Shown in pieces: positions 27,988 to 36,994 of a stretch of DNA of 64,000 nt. The notes beneath the pieces were generated by a model, which was given only the letters and a program-made list of their open reading frames with translations, was not told where the DNA came from and did no database searches. Made by a program: the position numbers and the translations under genes. Source of the stretch: Martelella sp. HB161492 (GTDB taxonomy: Bacteria > Pseudomonadota > Alphaproteobacteria > Rhizobiales > Rhizobiaceae); the NCBI RefSeq assembly GCF_013184775.1, contig NZ_JAATVV010000010.1, forward strand, positions 62,001-126,000. The letters run 5' to 3'. Each line of letters opens with the position of its first letter. The stretch's first letter is position 1.

Positions 27988-29487
27988 TCAGTGGACGGCG
28001 GCATACATGATTTTTGCTTCTGTTGCCTCGGCGGGCGAGAACTCCTCGACTATACGGCCCTGACGGCAGACCAGAATGCGGTCAGAGAGATTCATGATCT
28101 CCGGCAGGTAAGACGAAATCACCACCACGGCGAGGCCGTCATCGGCGAGCTTGTTGATGATCTGGTGGATTTCCGCGATGGCGCCGACATCGACGCCGCG
28201 CGTCGGTTCATCGAAGATCACCAGTTTCGGCTGCTGCACCAGCCCCTTGCCGATCACCACTTTCTGCTGGTTGCCGCCGGAAAGCTCGACCACACGGGCA
28301 TTGTCATTGATGGCGCGGATATTGAGCTTCTTCGACCAGTCGGCAGAAACCGCCTGCATCTCGGCACTGCTGACATACCAGGCCTTGTCGTGCCCGGCGG
28401 CGATCAGCCCGCCATAGATGTTCTCGGCAATCGACATGGTCTCGAAGAAACCTTCCGATTTGCGGTCCTCGGTGACATAGACAATGCCCTCCTTCACCGC
28501 CTCGCTCGGGACATAATAGCGCACTGGCCTGTCATTGAGCACGATCGAGCCGCCGCGCAGGAAGTCGCGTTTCTCGATGCCTGCAACCACCTTGAAGGTT
28601 TCGGTCCGGCCCGAGCCGATCAGCCCGAACACGCCGGTGATCTGGCCGGAAAACACCGAGAAGGAATTGTTGCGCACCATCGCGCCCATGGAAATATCCT
28701 GGACCGAGAGCACCTTCTTGCCAGCCTTGCGCACGCCGGTTTCCGAGCGGTCGCGATAGAGCGCGCCGGACAGCTGGCGGCCGACCATGGCGGCGATGAT
28801 GCTGTCGCGGGTGAAGTCGCTGGTCTTGCCGGTGGCAACCAGTTCGCCATCGCGCAGAATGGTCAGCCGGTCGGAAATCATCAGCGCCTCTTCCAGCGCA
28901 TGGGAGATGAAGACGACCGAGACGCCGCGCGCCTTCAGCCGTCTGATCAGCGCGAAAAAGTGGCGCTTTTCCTCCGGCGTCAGCGTCGCTGTCGGCTCGT
29001 CGAAAATGATCACCTCGGCATTGTGATGCACGGCCCGGGCAATCTCGACCATCTGCTTCTTGGCGGCACCCAGTGTTGCCACCAGCGCGGTCGGATCGAC
29101 GGCGAAATTGAGCGACTGCAGAAACTGCTGGGCGGAAATATAGGTGCCGCGCAGCCGGTTCAGGAACTTCTCTGAGCCGAGATAAAGGTTCTGCGCCACC
29201 GTCATGGAGGGCACGAGACTGGTTTCCTGAAACACCATGGCGATGCCGGCATCAAGGGCAGCACTCGGTGAGGCGAATACGGTTTCCTGGCCGTGGAAGA
29301 ACATTTTTCCGGCAGTCGGCTCGACAACGCCGGCCATCATCTTGGTCAGTGTCGATTTACCCGCGCCATTCTCACCGAGAAGCGCGTGGATTTCGCCTTT
29401 CTTCAGTTCGAAATCGACCTCTTTCACCGCAGGCACACCGCGATAGGCCTTGGTGATTTTGTCCATGCGGATGATCGGTTCGTCCAT
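27988..29487 (-). CDS. Sugar-type ABC transporter ATPase (two NBDs)
   Basis: A 499-residue RbsA/MglA-type ATPase with two nucleotide-binding domains. The first has Walker A GENGAGKST (about 35-43) and Walker B VIIFDEPTATLT. The second keeps LSGGNQQKVVIGKGL and LVIFDEPTRGVDVG, but its Walker A reads GLIGSGRTE, the degenerate form normal in this subfamily. It powers the importer formed by the adjacent permeases and binding protein. The ATG at 29487 (MDEPIIRMDKITKAY) begins one base after the preceding stop; an in-frame extension to 29604 lies inside that gene. Confidence 0.94.
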   Translation of the reverse strand: MDEPIIRMDKITKAYRGVPAVKEVDFELKKGEIHALLGENGAGKSTLTKMMAGVVEPTAGKMFFHGQETVFASPSAALDAGIAMVFQETSLVPSMTVAQNLYLGSEKFLNRLRGTYISAQQFLQSLNFAVDPTALVATLGAAKKQMVEIARAVHHNAEVIIFDEPTATLTPEEKRHFFALIRRLKARGVSVVFISHALEEALMISDRLTILRDGELVATGKTSDFTRDSIIAAMVGRQLSGALYRDRSETGVRKAGKKVLSVQDISMGAMVRNNSFSVFSGQITGVFGLIGSGRTETFKVVAGIEKRDFLRGGSIVLNDRPVRYYVPSEAVKEGIVYVTEDRKSEGFFETMSIAENIYGGLIAAGHDKAWYVSSAEMQAVSADWSKKLNIRAINDNARVVELSGGNQQKVVIGKGLVQQPKLVIFDEPTRGVDVGAIAEIHQIINKLADDGLAVVVISSYLPEIMNLSDRILVCRQGRIVEEFSPAEATEAKIMYAAVH

Positions 29488-29488
29488 G

Positions 29489-30547
29489 TCAATGCACCTC
29501 GCTTGTCTTGTCGGCAAGGCTGACGATGATATCGCCGCCCCTGGACGCTGCGTGGATTTCGCCACCAAAGGCAATGGCGCTGCAGATGCCATGGCGCTTG
29601 CCATCGGCGCGGCTGTGATAGCTGGAAACCGGGTTCATCTCGCGGTCGAGCCGCACCACGAGCCCGTAGGAGCGGCTCGGTGACCAGGGCTTGTGTACGC
29701 CCATGGAACGGATACCGCCGCATTGCAGCGGTTCAAGAAAGCTCTTGCCGGAGGAGAGTGCCGGGGCGATCCAGTAGGCGCGCGGCACGGTGGCGATCAT
29801 GTCGAAGCGGTAATGGCTTTCCTGCAGCACAAGCTCGATCAGCCGGTTGCGCGGGGCGAAAACGGCCATCACGGCCCCGCCATCGTCGCTCGGCATCAGC
29901 CGCGCCGGATAGCCGGGGATCTGCTCGATCAGTGCCGAAATATGGCCGTCGGCGTCGATTTCCATCAGCCGGTGACGCCAGCTTTCGGAAAAGACGACGC
30001 TGCCGCCGGCGCGTGGCAGCAGCCCATAGGGGAAGGCGAGGCCTGATGCTTTTTTGTGAAAGGCCTCGCCTTCCTTGCGGCGCACCCAGAGCGAGCCGGT
30101 GGCCCGTTTCTTCATCAGGTCGGTTGCCCAGTCGGAGGCGGAATGTTCGGAAGAGCCATTGGCGAGCCAGAGCGAACCGTCGGCGGCAAAGGCAAGCGCC
30201 GTGATCGCCCGGATCTCGGGAAGCAGGTGGATCGGCTCGTCACCGACAAGCAGCACCGCGGTTTCCAGCGCCACGGCAAGCTTGCCGGTCGGCGAGACGG
30301 CGAGCGCGGTGATCGGGGCGTCAAAGCTTTGCACCGCTTGCGGCGCTTCGCCTGAGGCAAGCCGGTAGAGCGCATTGCCGGAAGAGCAGTGCAATACGCC
30401 GTCAAGGACAATGAGATTGTCCGGTTCGCTGAGCGTGGCAGCGACCTTGGCCTGTTCGAGCCCGGAATTGGGGCGGAAGGCGCCATCGAGCGGGGGAATG
30501 GTGACCGCCTTGCCGCGGAAGAAATCGAGGATCGGATCGAAGATCAT
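29489..30547 (-). CDS. SMP-30/strictosidine-synthase-like beta-propeller protein
   Basis: A 352-residue soluble protein with six-bladed propeller repeats (for example ITALAVSPTGKLAVAL and ITALAFAADGSLWLANG). The segment FPYGLLPRAGGSVVFSESWRHRLMEID is typical of the strictosidine-synthase/gluconolactonase superfamily. No signal peptide is seen, so it is cytoplasmic. Lactone hydrolysis is the commonest activity of the superfamily, but metal ligands cannot be assigned here with confidence. Its ATG overlaps the stop of the permease-propeller fusion gene, and it abuts the ATPase gene. Confidence 0.82.
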   Translation of the reverse strand: MIFDPILDFFRGKAVTIPPLDGAFRPNSGLEQAKVAATLSEPDNLIVLDGVLHCSSGNALYRLASGEAPQAVQSFDAPITALAVSPTGKLAVALETAVLLVGDEPIHLLPEIRAITALAFAADGSLWLANGSSEHSASDWATDLMKKRATGSLWVRRKEGEAFHKKASGLAFPYGLLPRAGGSVVFSESWRHRLMEIDADGHISALIEQIPGYPARLMPSDDGGAVMAVFAPRNRLIELVLQESHYRFDMIATVPRAYWIAPALSSGKSFLEPLQCGGIRSMGVHKPWSPSRSYGLVVRLDREMNPVSSYHSRADGKRHGICSAIAFGGEIHAASRGGDIIVSLADKTSEVH

Positions 30548-32667
30548 GCCCGGCCTCCCCAGTAGGAATCAAAGCCTGTCCAGTTTTTGTCCGCCCCATC
30601 GATCCGGTAGCGGCCGATACGGTTGTTCAAGATGCCGCCGATGAACAGCTCGCCCTTGTGCTCGCGCATCGAGGTCACCATCGGGTGGGACTGGCCGGAA
30701 AGGTCGCCGAAGGCATGGATGATCTTCGCGTCATCGTCGAATTTGACGATACCGCCGGTATTGATGTTCGGGAACAGCCAGTCATCCTGCGGCAGCCGCC
30801 GCGTCATGCGCTTGCGCATGGCGGGATGGCGCAGCGACAGGTCGAAGCTCGGCGTGCGCATGCCAAGCCAGGCCATCCAGTAGGTGCCGTCGGAGGCGCG
30901 GTTGATATTGTCGGTATAGCCCGGCATGTCCTTGATGACGCATTCGGCGGTGCCGGCCTTCGGGCCTTCGATCCAGTAACGGTGAATGCGGCAGGCCCAG
31001 CTTTCGGAGAAGAACAGCGACCTGCCGTCATGGGCCATGCAGACGCCATTGGTGTAGCGGTAGCCATCAAGCAGGGTCTTGGTTGAACCGTCCTTCGGAT
31101 CATAGACGAGCAGGCGCCCGGTGCCGCGGTTCTCGATCGAATCCAGCGTCCATTCATGGGCGTCATAGCGCTTGGTACTGTCAGTGAAATAGATCTTTCC
31201 GTCCGGGGCGATGTCGAGGTCGTTCGGGTCGCGCAGGCGCGCATCATCCACGATTGACGTCATCGAGCGCTTGGTTTCCGCTGAAAGCCGGGTGACCTCG
31301 CGATCGGGTGAGATCTTGTACAGCCCCATGGCGCCAACGCAGGAAATCAGGTTCTGGTCCTTGTCGAAGGCAAGGCCGAGCGGGAAGCCGCCGACATGGG
31401 CAAAGACTTCGGAACGGGTGTAGTCCGGGGCAAAGAACCGGACGATCTCGCCGTGCCGCGTGCCGCAGTAAAGATGGTCGTCATTGTCGAGGATGACGTC
31501 TTCCGGTCCTTCCAGTTCGCCAAGGCCGATGGCATTTGCTTCGGAAAGCTGGTTGTTGAGCGCATAGGCGGTGCCGGAGCCGGGTTCTGCCGAAAGCGCC
31601 TCGCCCATTTTCAGATAGACCGGAGCGACATAGACCTCGTTCAGCACCTTGTGGCGGTTCTTCAGCCAGCGGATATCGATGGTGACGGCAACCGCCAGCA
31701 TGATGCCAAGCACCATCTGATTGGTACCGGTGCCATAGCCAAGCCGGATCAGGCCGTTATTCATCACCAGAACGATAATGGCGCCCATCAGTCCCTTGGT
31801 GACCGAGCCGCGCCCGCCGCCAAGCGCATTGCCGCCGACAACGGCTGCCGTCAGTGCCAGAATTTCCAGCCCCGAACCCGTGCCGGGACCTGCGCCTGAT
31901 AGTCGGCAGGCAATGAGAAAGCCGGAAAAACCGGCGCACAGCCCGGAAAAGACATAGGTGAGAAACACGGTGCGGCGGACGCGGATACCGGCATTGTGGG
32001 CCGAGCGGCGCGAACCGCCAACGGCCAGCACATGCCAGCCGGGGCGTGAGCGGGTCAGTGCGATATGGGTGATGATCGCCAGAATGATGGCGGAGAGAAC
32101 CGGCACGGAAAGGCCGAGAACCGTGCTGTCGCCGATGAAATCCCAGGCATCCGACGACATGAAGGACATCTGGATCTCGGCGCCGAACTGCACGATCAGG
32201 ATGTCGAACAGCGCTCTGCCGATGATGAAGGTCACAAGCGTCGTCAAAAAGGCGCGCAGCCGCAGAAATCCGATCAGATAGCCGTTGATCGCACCGAAGA
32301 CCGCACCCGTTGCCAGCGAGGCCAGCAGCGAGACCCAGACCGGCTGTTCGAGAATGAAGAAGGTCGAGACGGCCGAGAAGGTCGCAAGCGCGAAGATCGA
32401 GCCGACCGAGAGATCGATGCCGCCGCCGAGCATGACCACCGTCAGGCCGATGACGACAATGGCGAATTCGCCGAGCTGCCGCGTCGATTCCTGCAGTGAG
32501 AAAGGCTCGAAGAAGCCGGGGATCGCCGTGCCGAAAATGGAGACGACGACGACGAGCGCCACAAAGGGAATGGCGTTGTCGGTCCAGCGCTTGGTCAGGA
32601 TCTCGCCGATCAGATGATCGGGAATGAGATTGTAGCGCAAGGCCTGAAGGCGTTCGCGAGAGAGCAT
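30544..32667 (-). CDS. Fusion: ABC permease plus SMP-30-like propeller
   Basis: One uninterrupted 707-residue frame. Residues 1-335 form an RbsC-type permease with about eight to nine membrane helices and the signature LGGGIDLSVGSIFALA. After a linker (336-383), residues 384-707 form a beta-propeller related to SMP-30/gluconolactonase/strictosidine synthase (GPEDVILDNDDHLYCGTRHG, DPNDLDIAPDGKIYFTDST, GYTDNINRASDGTYWMAW). The propeller would sit on the cytoplasmic face at the transporter exit if the last helix leaves the C-terminus inside, as in RbsC. It overlaps the second propeller gene by ATGA. No frameshift is needed, so this is a real fusion in this sequence. Confidence 0.9.
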   Translation of the reverse strand: MLSRERLQALRYNLIPDHLIGEILTKRWTDNAIPFVALVVVVSIFGTAIPGFFEPFSLQESTRQLGEFAIVVIGLTVVMLGGGIDLSVGSIFALATFSAVSTFFILEQPVWVSLLASLATGAVFGAINGYLIGFLRLRAFLTTLVTFIIGRALFDILIVQFGAEIQMSFMSSDAWDFIGDSTVLGLSVPVLSAIILAIITHIALTRSRPGWHVLAVGGSRRSAHNAGIRVRRTVFLTYVFSGLCAGFSGFLIACRLSGAGPGTGSGLEILALTAAVVGGNALGGGRGSVTKGLMGAIIVLVMNNGLIRLGYGTGTNQMVLGIMLAVAVTIDIRWLKNRHKVLNEVYVAPVYLKMGEALSAEPGSGTAYALNNQLSEANAIGLGELEGPEDVILDNDDHLYCGTRHGEIVRFFAPDYTRSEVFAHVGGFPLGLAFDKDQNLISCVGAMGLYKISPDREVTRLSAETKRSMTSIVDDARLRDPNDLDIAPDGKIYFTDSTKRYDAHEWTLDSIENRGTGRLLVYDPKDGSTKTLLDGYRYTNGVCMAHDGRSLFFSESWACRIHRYWIEGPKAGTAECVIKDMPGYTDNINRASDGTYWMAWLGMRTPSFDLSLRHPAMRKRMTRRLPQDDWLFPNINTGGIVKFDDDAKIIHAFGDLSGQSHPMVTSMREHKGELFIGGILNNRIGRYRIDGADKNWTGFDSYWGGRA

Positions 32668-32703
32668 CGATTATGACCGTAAGAAAAGGCTTTTGGGATA
32701 TGG

Positions 32704-32727
32704 GGGAGGCCTTCGGGGAGGCCTCCC
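32704..32727 (-). other. Intergenic hairpin after the binding-protein gene
   Basis: GGGAGGCC and GGCCTCCC form a perfect 8-bp stem with an 8-base loop between the binding-protein stop and the fusion-permease start. No T-run follows. Such hairpins protect the upstream message, so the binding protein would be made in excess of the membrane parts. Confidence 0.6.
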
Positions 32728-32747
32728 GTTTCGTCATGCGCGGGCAA

Positions 32748-33773
32748 TCAGCCGTCGATTTCGGCCTGCAGCGCCTTCAGGTCCCAGCAGCTGTCAGGCT
32801 GCAGCGTGTCCTTGGTGGTCGCCTTCAAAAGCGTGTAGATATAGGGCGATGCCGTACCGGCCGGCTGACCGCTCTGCAGGAGATATTTGATGATGGTGAC
32901 CATGTTGAAGCTTTCCTGCTTCAGCTCGGTGGTGACGACCGCATCATAGGTGCCATCCATCAGCGTGTCGCAGTCCGCCGTCTTCTCGCCGCCGCCCGTG
33001 GTGACGAGGTAGATCTGATCCTGCATGCCGGCATCGCGGATTGCCGCTGCCGCGCCGGTGGCATCGCCATCCCAGAAATCGATGATGCCGCAGAGATCGG
33101 GATGCTGCTGCAGCATGGTCGTGGTGACATTGCGCGATGTGGTGGCGTCCCAGTTGCTGTCGGGCTTGGCGACGACTTCGAAATCGGGATTATCCTTCAG
33201 CACGTCCATGATGCCGGCATACTGGAACAGGCTGGTGGCGTTGACCTGATCGCCCTGAACGAGACCGATCTTCTTCGATGAATCCGGGCCGCAGCCCTTG
33301 ATGACAGCCGAGGCTTCAAGGCGGCCAAGCTCGGTCCAGTCGGAGCCGATATAGGCATCCGCCTTGAAGTTGGCCGGGTTGTCGATCAGGATCACATAGA
33401 TGCCGGCGGCCTGCGCCTTCTTCATCAGCTTCGAATAGGAGTTGAGGTCCGGTGACATGACGACCAGCACATCCGGCTTTTCGGCCGAGGAGATCGCTTC
33501 GGTCAGCGCCTGGGCACCGGCTTCAACGCTCCAGTTCGGATCACGCGTTTCGAAGGTGCCGCCGAAAGCCTTGACTTCGCGTTCCAGAATGGCGGCCCAG
33601 CCCTGGGCCAGGTCAAAGCCCATGGCCATCGGCACCAGCATGACCTTCTTGCCGGCAAGGGCTTCGGAATAGATGCCCGGACCCGGATCGCCAGCGGCCT
33701 GAGCCGCTGAAATGCCGGTGAAGGAGAGGGCGGCGAATGCCGCCGCGGAAAGGATGGTCTTCGTCAGTTTCAT
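32748..33773 (-). CDS. Sugar-type ABC transporter periplasmic binding protein
   Basis: A 341-residue periplasmic-binding protein of the ribose/LacI-like type I fold. A signal peptide (MKLTKTILSAAAFAALSFTG, cleaved at AQA-AGD) is followed by two alpha/beta lobes with VLVVMSPDLNSYSKLMKKAQ and GIIDFWDGDATGAAAAIRDAG. The ATG at 33773 is used because the frame upstream lacks signal-peptide character. The ligand is unknown; the fold suggests a sugar, polyol, lactone or related small molecule. Confidence 0.92.
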   Translation of the reverse strand: MKLTKTILSAAAFAALSFTGISAAQAAGDPGPGIYSEALAGKKVMLVPMAMGFDLAQGWAAILEREVKAFGGTFETRDPNWSVEAGAQALTEAISSAEKPDVLVVMSPDLNSYSKLMKKAQAAGIYVILIDNPANFKADAYIGSDWTELGRLEASAVIKGCGPDSSKKIGLVQGDQVNATSLFQYAGIMDVLKDNPDFEVVAKPDSNWDATTSRNVTTTMLQQHPDLCGIIDFWDGDATGAAAAIRDAGMQDQIYLVTTGGGEKTADCDTLMDGTYDAVVTTELKQESFNMVTIIKYLLQSGQPAGTASPYIYTLLKATTKDTLQPDSCWDLKALQAEIDG

Positions 33774-33840
33774 TGTCGTCGTTCCCCTGGTTCGGTTCTG
33801 GTTTCCGCCCGGATGCGTTGCCGGGCGGGCATTCAATGCG

Positions 33841-34812
33841 TCAGATATCGCCCTGCTGGGCGGTCTGTTCGTCACGCGGGTTCAAAAGCCCGTCGATGAT
33901 GATGGCGGCGAGCAGGATCGCCGACTTGATCAGGTTCTGATAAAGAAGCGGAATATCGAGGATGGTCATCGCGTTGAGCATGATGCCGATCAGCGCCGCG
34001 CCGACGAGCACGTTGCGCACGCCGCCCTTGCCGCCGGAAAGGCCGATGCCGCCGATCACGGCAATCAGCACGATGTCGTAAAGCAGCGTCGAATTGACGA
34101 CGCGGGTATTGATCGACTGCAGGCTCCCGGCCGTCAGAATGCCGGCGGTGAAGGCGGAAATGGCCGAGAGCACATAGCGCAGCACCATCATCGGCCTTAC
34201 CGGCATGCCGGCATTGCGGGCAGCTTCCGGATTGTCGCCGGCGTAATAGACGTAGCGGCCCCATTTGGAAAAGCGCAGGAAGATGAAGGCGGCGAATGCC
34301 AGGGCCGCGAAAATGAACACCTCGATCGGCACATCGGCAAAGCGCAGACTACCGATAAACTCGATCCAGTGGCCATCGGGCACGGGCACGGCATCCGTGT
34401 CGATCAGCTGCGAGCGGACGAAGCCGAAGACGAAGGAGGCGGTGGCGAGCGTGACGAAGATCGCCGGAACATCGGCATAGGCGACGAGAAAGCCGTTGAT
34501 CAGGCCAATGGCAATCACGCCGGACAGCGCCAGCAGCAGGGCGAAGCCATCGGGCGTGCCGTCATTCAGCATCTGCAGATACCAGGCCACCGTCATCGCC
34601 ATGATGGCGACCATGGAAAGGTCAATGCCGCGGCCAATGATGATGATCGACATGCCAAGCGCCAGAATGCCGAGCACCGAGATCGAGCGGACAATGGCGA
34701 CCAGGTTTTCCGCCGAGAAGAAACCCGGCAGCATCAGCGAGGCCAGCGCGAAAATCGCGATGGTGATGGCGAAAACGATCCGCTCCTGATTGAGGTTGCG
34801 CAAGAATGCCAT
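33841..34812 (-). CDS. Sugar-type ABC transporter permease
   Basis: A 323-residue RbsC-family inner-membrane permease with about nine hydrophobic helices, the signature IIIIGRGIDLSMVAIMAM and the EAA-like loop region (GDNPEAARNAGMPVRPMMV). It pairs with the fused permease as the second membrane subunit. It is the first gene of the minus-strand transporter operon and lies 67 bases before the binding-protein gene. Confidence 0.92.
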   Translation of the reverse strand: MAFLRNLNQERIVFAITIAIFALASLMLPGFFSAENLVAIVRSISVLGILALGMSIIIIGRGIDLSMVAIMAMTVAWYLQMLNDGTPDGFALLLALSGVIAIGLINGFLVAYADVPAIFVTLATASFVFGFVRSQLIDTDAVPVPDGHWIEFIGSLRFADVPIEVFIFAALAFAAFIFLRFSKWGRYVYYAGDNPEAARNAGMPVRPMMVLRYVLSAISAFTAGILTAGSLQSINTRVVNSTLLYDIVLIAVIGGIGLSGGKGGVRNVLVGAALIGIMLNAMTILDIPLLYQNLIKSAILLAAIIIDGLLNPRDEQTAQQGDI

Positions 34813-34968
34813 GTCCCCGTTCTGCTCCTGCTTGAAATGCCTTGTCTGGGTGCAGTTTTGTGTTTTGCACAGCCGTTAGGCAGGCTAGCGCCAAGGCGAA
34901 AACATCGTCCAATGAATAATTCAGCGAAAAATCCATGCACAAACGGCATGAATGGATGACGAGACGCT

Positions 34969-35916
34969 TCAGATCACCTGAAGCCTTCCGTAGCGGGCGC
35001 CGGGCAGGCTTTCCGCGGATATGGCCTGATCGGCGCGGATATGCGCGCCCAGCGCATCGATGAAACGGCGGCCATAGGCCGGCAGCGGCTGACGCGTATT
35101 CCACATGGCACAGATGCCGAATTTCACAGCCGCACCCTTGAGCGCGATCGGCCGGCTGGTCAGCCGTTCCGATGGCGGGCGGGCGGAGGAGGGCACCACG
35201 GCAACGCCGTTGCCGCCATCGGCCATGGCAAACAGTGTATGCGGCGAATAGCTTTCCAGCACGATCTCGGCCACGGTGCCGGAAACCCGGCAGGCAGCAT
35301 CGAACACCTCGCGTGAGGCATGTTTGCGGTTGAGTGTCAGGATCGGCATGGTGAGAAGGTCAGAAAGCTCGACCGGTGCATGGCTGGTGCCGAGATAGTC
35401 CGGGCTGCCAACCGCAAGAAAGCCGAGTGTTCCCAGTGGCACGGCCTCGAAAATATCGATTGGCTGTGAGGGTTCGGCGCTCACGGTCATGTGCAAAAGC
35501 CCGTCCTTCAGCTTGCCGGCAAGCTCCGGCCCGCCGCCATCTTCCAGCCGGATCTCGATGCCGGGATTGTCCTGCCGCCAGCCCTTGAGAAACGATGGCA
35601 GGTAGCGCTCGATCAGCTGTGAGCAGGCGCCGATGCGGATCAGCCCGGTTTCGCCGCGACCGATGTCATCGGCAAAGATCCTGAGATTGCGCTCGGCAAC
35701 CAGCACCTCGTTGATGCGCGAATAAAGCGCCTCACCCTCCGGCGTCAGCCGGATATTGCGGCCCGATTTTGCCGTCAGTGCCACACCCAGTGACGCTTCC
35801 AGCGCCTTGATCTGACGCGAGAGCGCTGGCTGGGTGATGTTCAGCGTCTCGGCGGCGCGCGTCACATTCATGGTTTCCGCGACAGCGACGAAGGCAGTAT
35901 AGTTGCGGATATCCAT
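34969..35916 (-). CDS. LysR-family transcriptional regulator
   Basis: A 315-residue LysR regulator. The N-terminal HTH (about 1-60: VAVAETMNVTRAAETLNITQPALSRQIKALEASLG) is followed by a periplasmic-binding-like effector domain (about 90-295). It lies directly upstream of, and in the same direction as, the ABC transporter operon (156-base gap), and it is divergent from the RpiR gene. It probably controls one of these two neighbours, with an unknown effector. Confidence 0.92.
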   Translation of the reverse strand: MDIRNYTAFVAVAETMNVTRAAETLNITQPALSRQIKALEASLGVALTAKSGRNIRLTPEGEALYSRINEVLVAERNLRIFADDIGRGETGLIRIGACSQLIERYLPSFLKGWRQDNPGIEIRLEDGGGPELAGKLKDGLLHMTVSAEPSQPIDIFEAVPLGTLGFLAVGSPDYLGTSHAPVELSDLLTMPILTLNRKHASREVFDAACRVSGTVAEIVLESYSPHTLFAMADGGNGVAVVPSSARPPSERLTSRPIALKGAAVKFGICAMWNTRQPLPAYGRRFIDALGAHIRADQAISAESLPGARYGRLQVI

Positions 35917-35997
35917 GATCCGTAACCCCGCTATGTTCCCCTTGTTATGACATGAGGCTAAGCCCGCTTGGCCGGTGATGTCAATATCTCTTCACAG

Positions 35998-36025
35998 TTG
36001 ACGATATTTCTTCATTCTGTATTTT
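35998..36025 (+). promoter_or_regulatory. Candidate sigma70 promoter of the rpiR operon
   Basis: TTGACG (35998-36003) and TATTTT (36020-36025) are separated by 16 bases. A start of transcription near 36032 would leave a very short leader if the ATG at 36037 is used, and a normal one if the ATG at 36064 is used. Confidence 0.4.
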
Positions 36026-36036
36026 CCTCTACAGAA

Positions 36037-36990
36037 ATGACCACAGCACGGATCAGCGCCACCATGGCAATCAGGGACATTCTTCTCAGCGGCGGCCACG
36101 CCTTCACGCCCTCGGAGGAGAAGATCGTGCGTGTGCTGTTGACCGATTATCCGGCGGCAGGCCTTGGCCCGGCGACAGCGCTGGCGCGGCGCGCCGGTGT
36201 TTCCGATCCGACGGTCGGGCGGCTGGCGGTCAAGCTTGGTTTTGACGGCTATCCGGCTTTCCAGCATACGCTTCTGGCAGAAGTTGAAGCCCGGCTTCAT
36301 TCGCCGCTTTTGATGATGGAGGCCAAGCGCCCGCCCGCGGAAGCCGGTACGGCCGGTGCCTTTGCCGCCTATTTTGCCTCGGTGATCGACAGTCTGGAAA
36401 AATCCGTCTCGGCGACGCCGCCGCAGAGTTTCGAGCGGGCGGCAAAGCTGGTGATGGATCCGAAGCGCAAGGTCAGCCTGGTCGGCGGGCGCTTTTCCGG
36501 TTTCATCGCCTCGATGCTTGCTGCCTATCTTGGCCAGATGCGCGCCGATGTCCGTGATCTCGGCCCTCTGTCTCCGGCGCGCTTCGATCTTCTTGTCGAT
36601 ATTGGCCGGGCCGATACGCTGATCGTGTTCGATTATCGCCGTTATCAGGCCGATATCGTCTCCTTTGCCGAACAGGCTGCCAGCCAGGGGGCGCGGATCG
36701 TGCTGTTCACCGATCCGTGGTGCTCGCCGGTCACGGAGGTGGCCGAGGTGACGATCATGACCCAGGTTCAGGCGGCTTCACCCTTTGACACGATGGCGCC
36801 GGTCATGGCCCAGGCAGAGGCTTTTGCCTCCTATCTCATCGCCGATCTCGACCCGGCCGCGCGGGAGCGGATCGAGCGGCTGGAGGCTATCAGGGACAAT
36901 AACCGGGTGACGCTTGGCGGCGGCAACCGGCCGCCGCGCAGCATCGGCCCGGGCGGACCGGTGGATGAAAATACGCAAAATGGGGAATAG
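36037..36990 (+). CDS. MurR/RpiR-family transcriptional regulator
   Basis: A regulator of about 317 residues. The N-terminal RpiR HTH (FTPSEEKIVRVLLTDYPAAGLGPATALARRAGVSDPTVGRL) precedes a SIS sugar-isomerase-like domain (about 120-260, with KVSLVGGRFSGFIASMLAAYL). SIS domains usually sense phospho-sugars, but in clusters like this RpiR proteins also govern nitrogen-compound catabolism. Start options are ATG 36037 (MTTARIS) and ATG 36064 (MAIRDILLS); neither has a good ribosome site. It is followed by three catabolic genes and ends 4 bases before the next start. Confidence 0.9.
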   Translation: MTTARISATMAIRDILLSGGHAFTPSEEKIVRVLLTDYPAAGLGPATALARRAGVSDPTVGRLAVKLGFDGYPAFQHTLLAEVEARLHSPLLMMEAKRPPAEAGTAGAFAAYFASVIDSLEKSVSATPPQSFERAAKLVMDPKRKVSLVGGRFSGFIASMLAAYLGQMRADVRDLGPLSPARFDLLVDIGRADTLIVFDYRRYQADIVSFAEQAASQGARIVLFTDPWCSPVTEVAEVTIMTQVQAASPFDTMAPVMAQAEAFASYLIADLDPAARERIERLEAIRDNNRVTLGGGNRPPRSIGPGGPVDENTQNGE

Positions 36991-36994
36991 TGCG

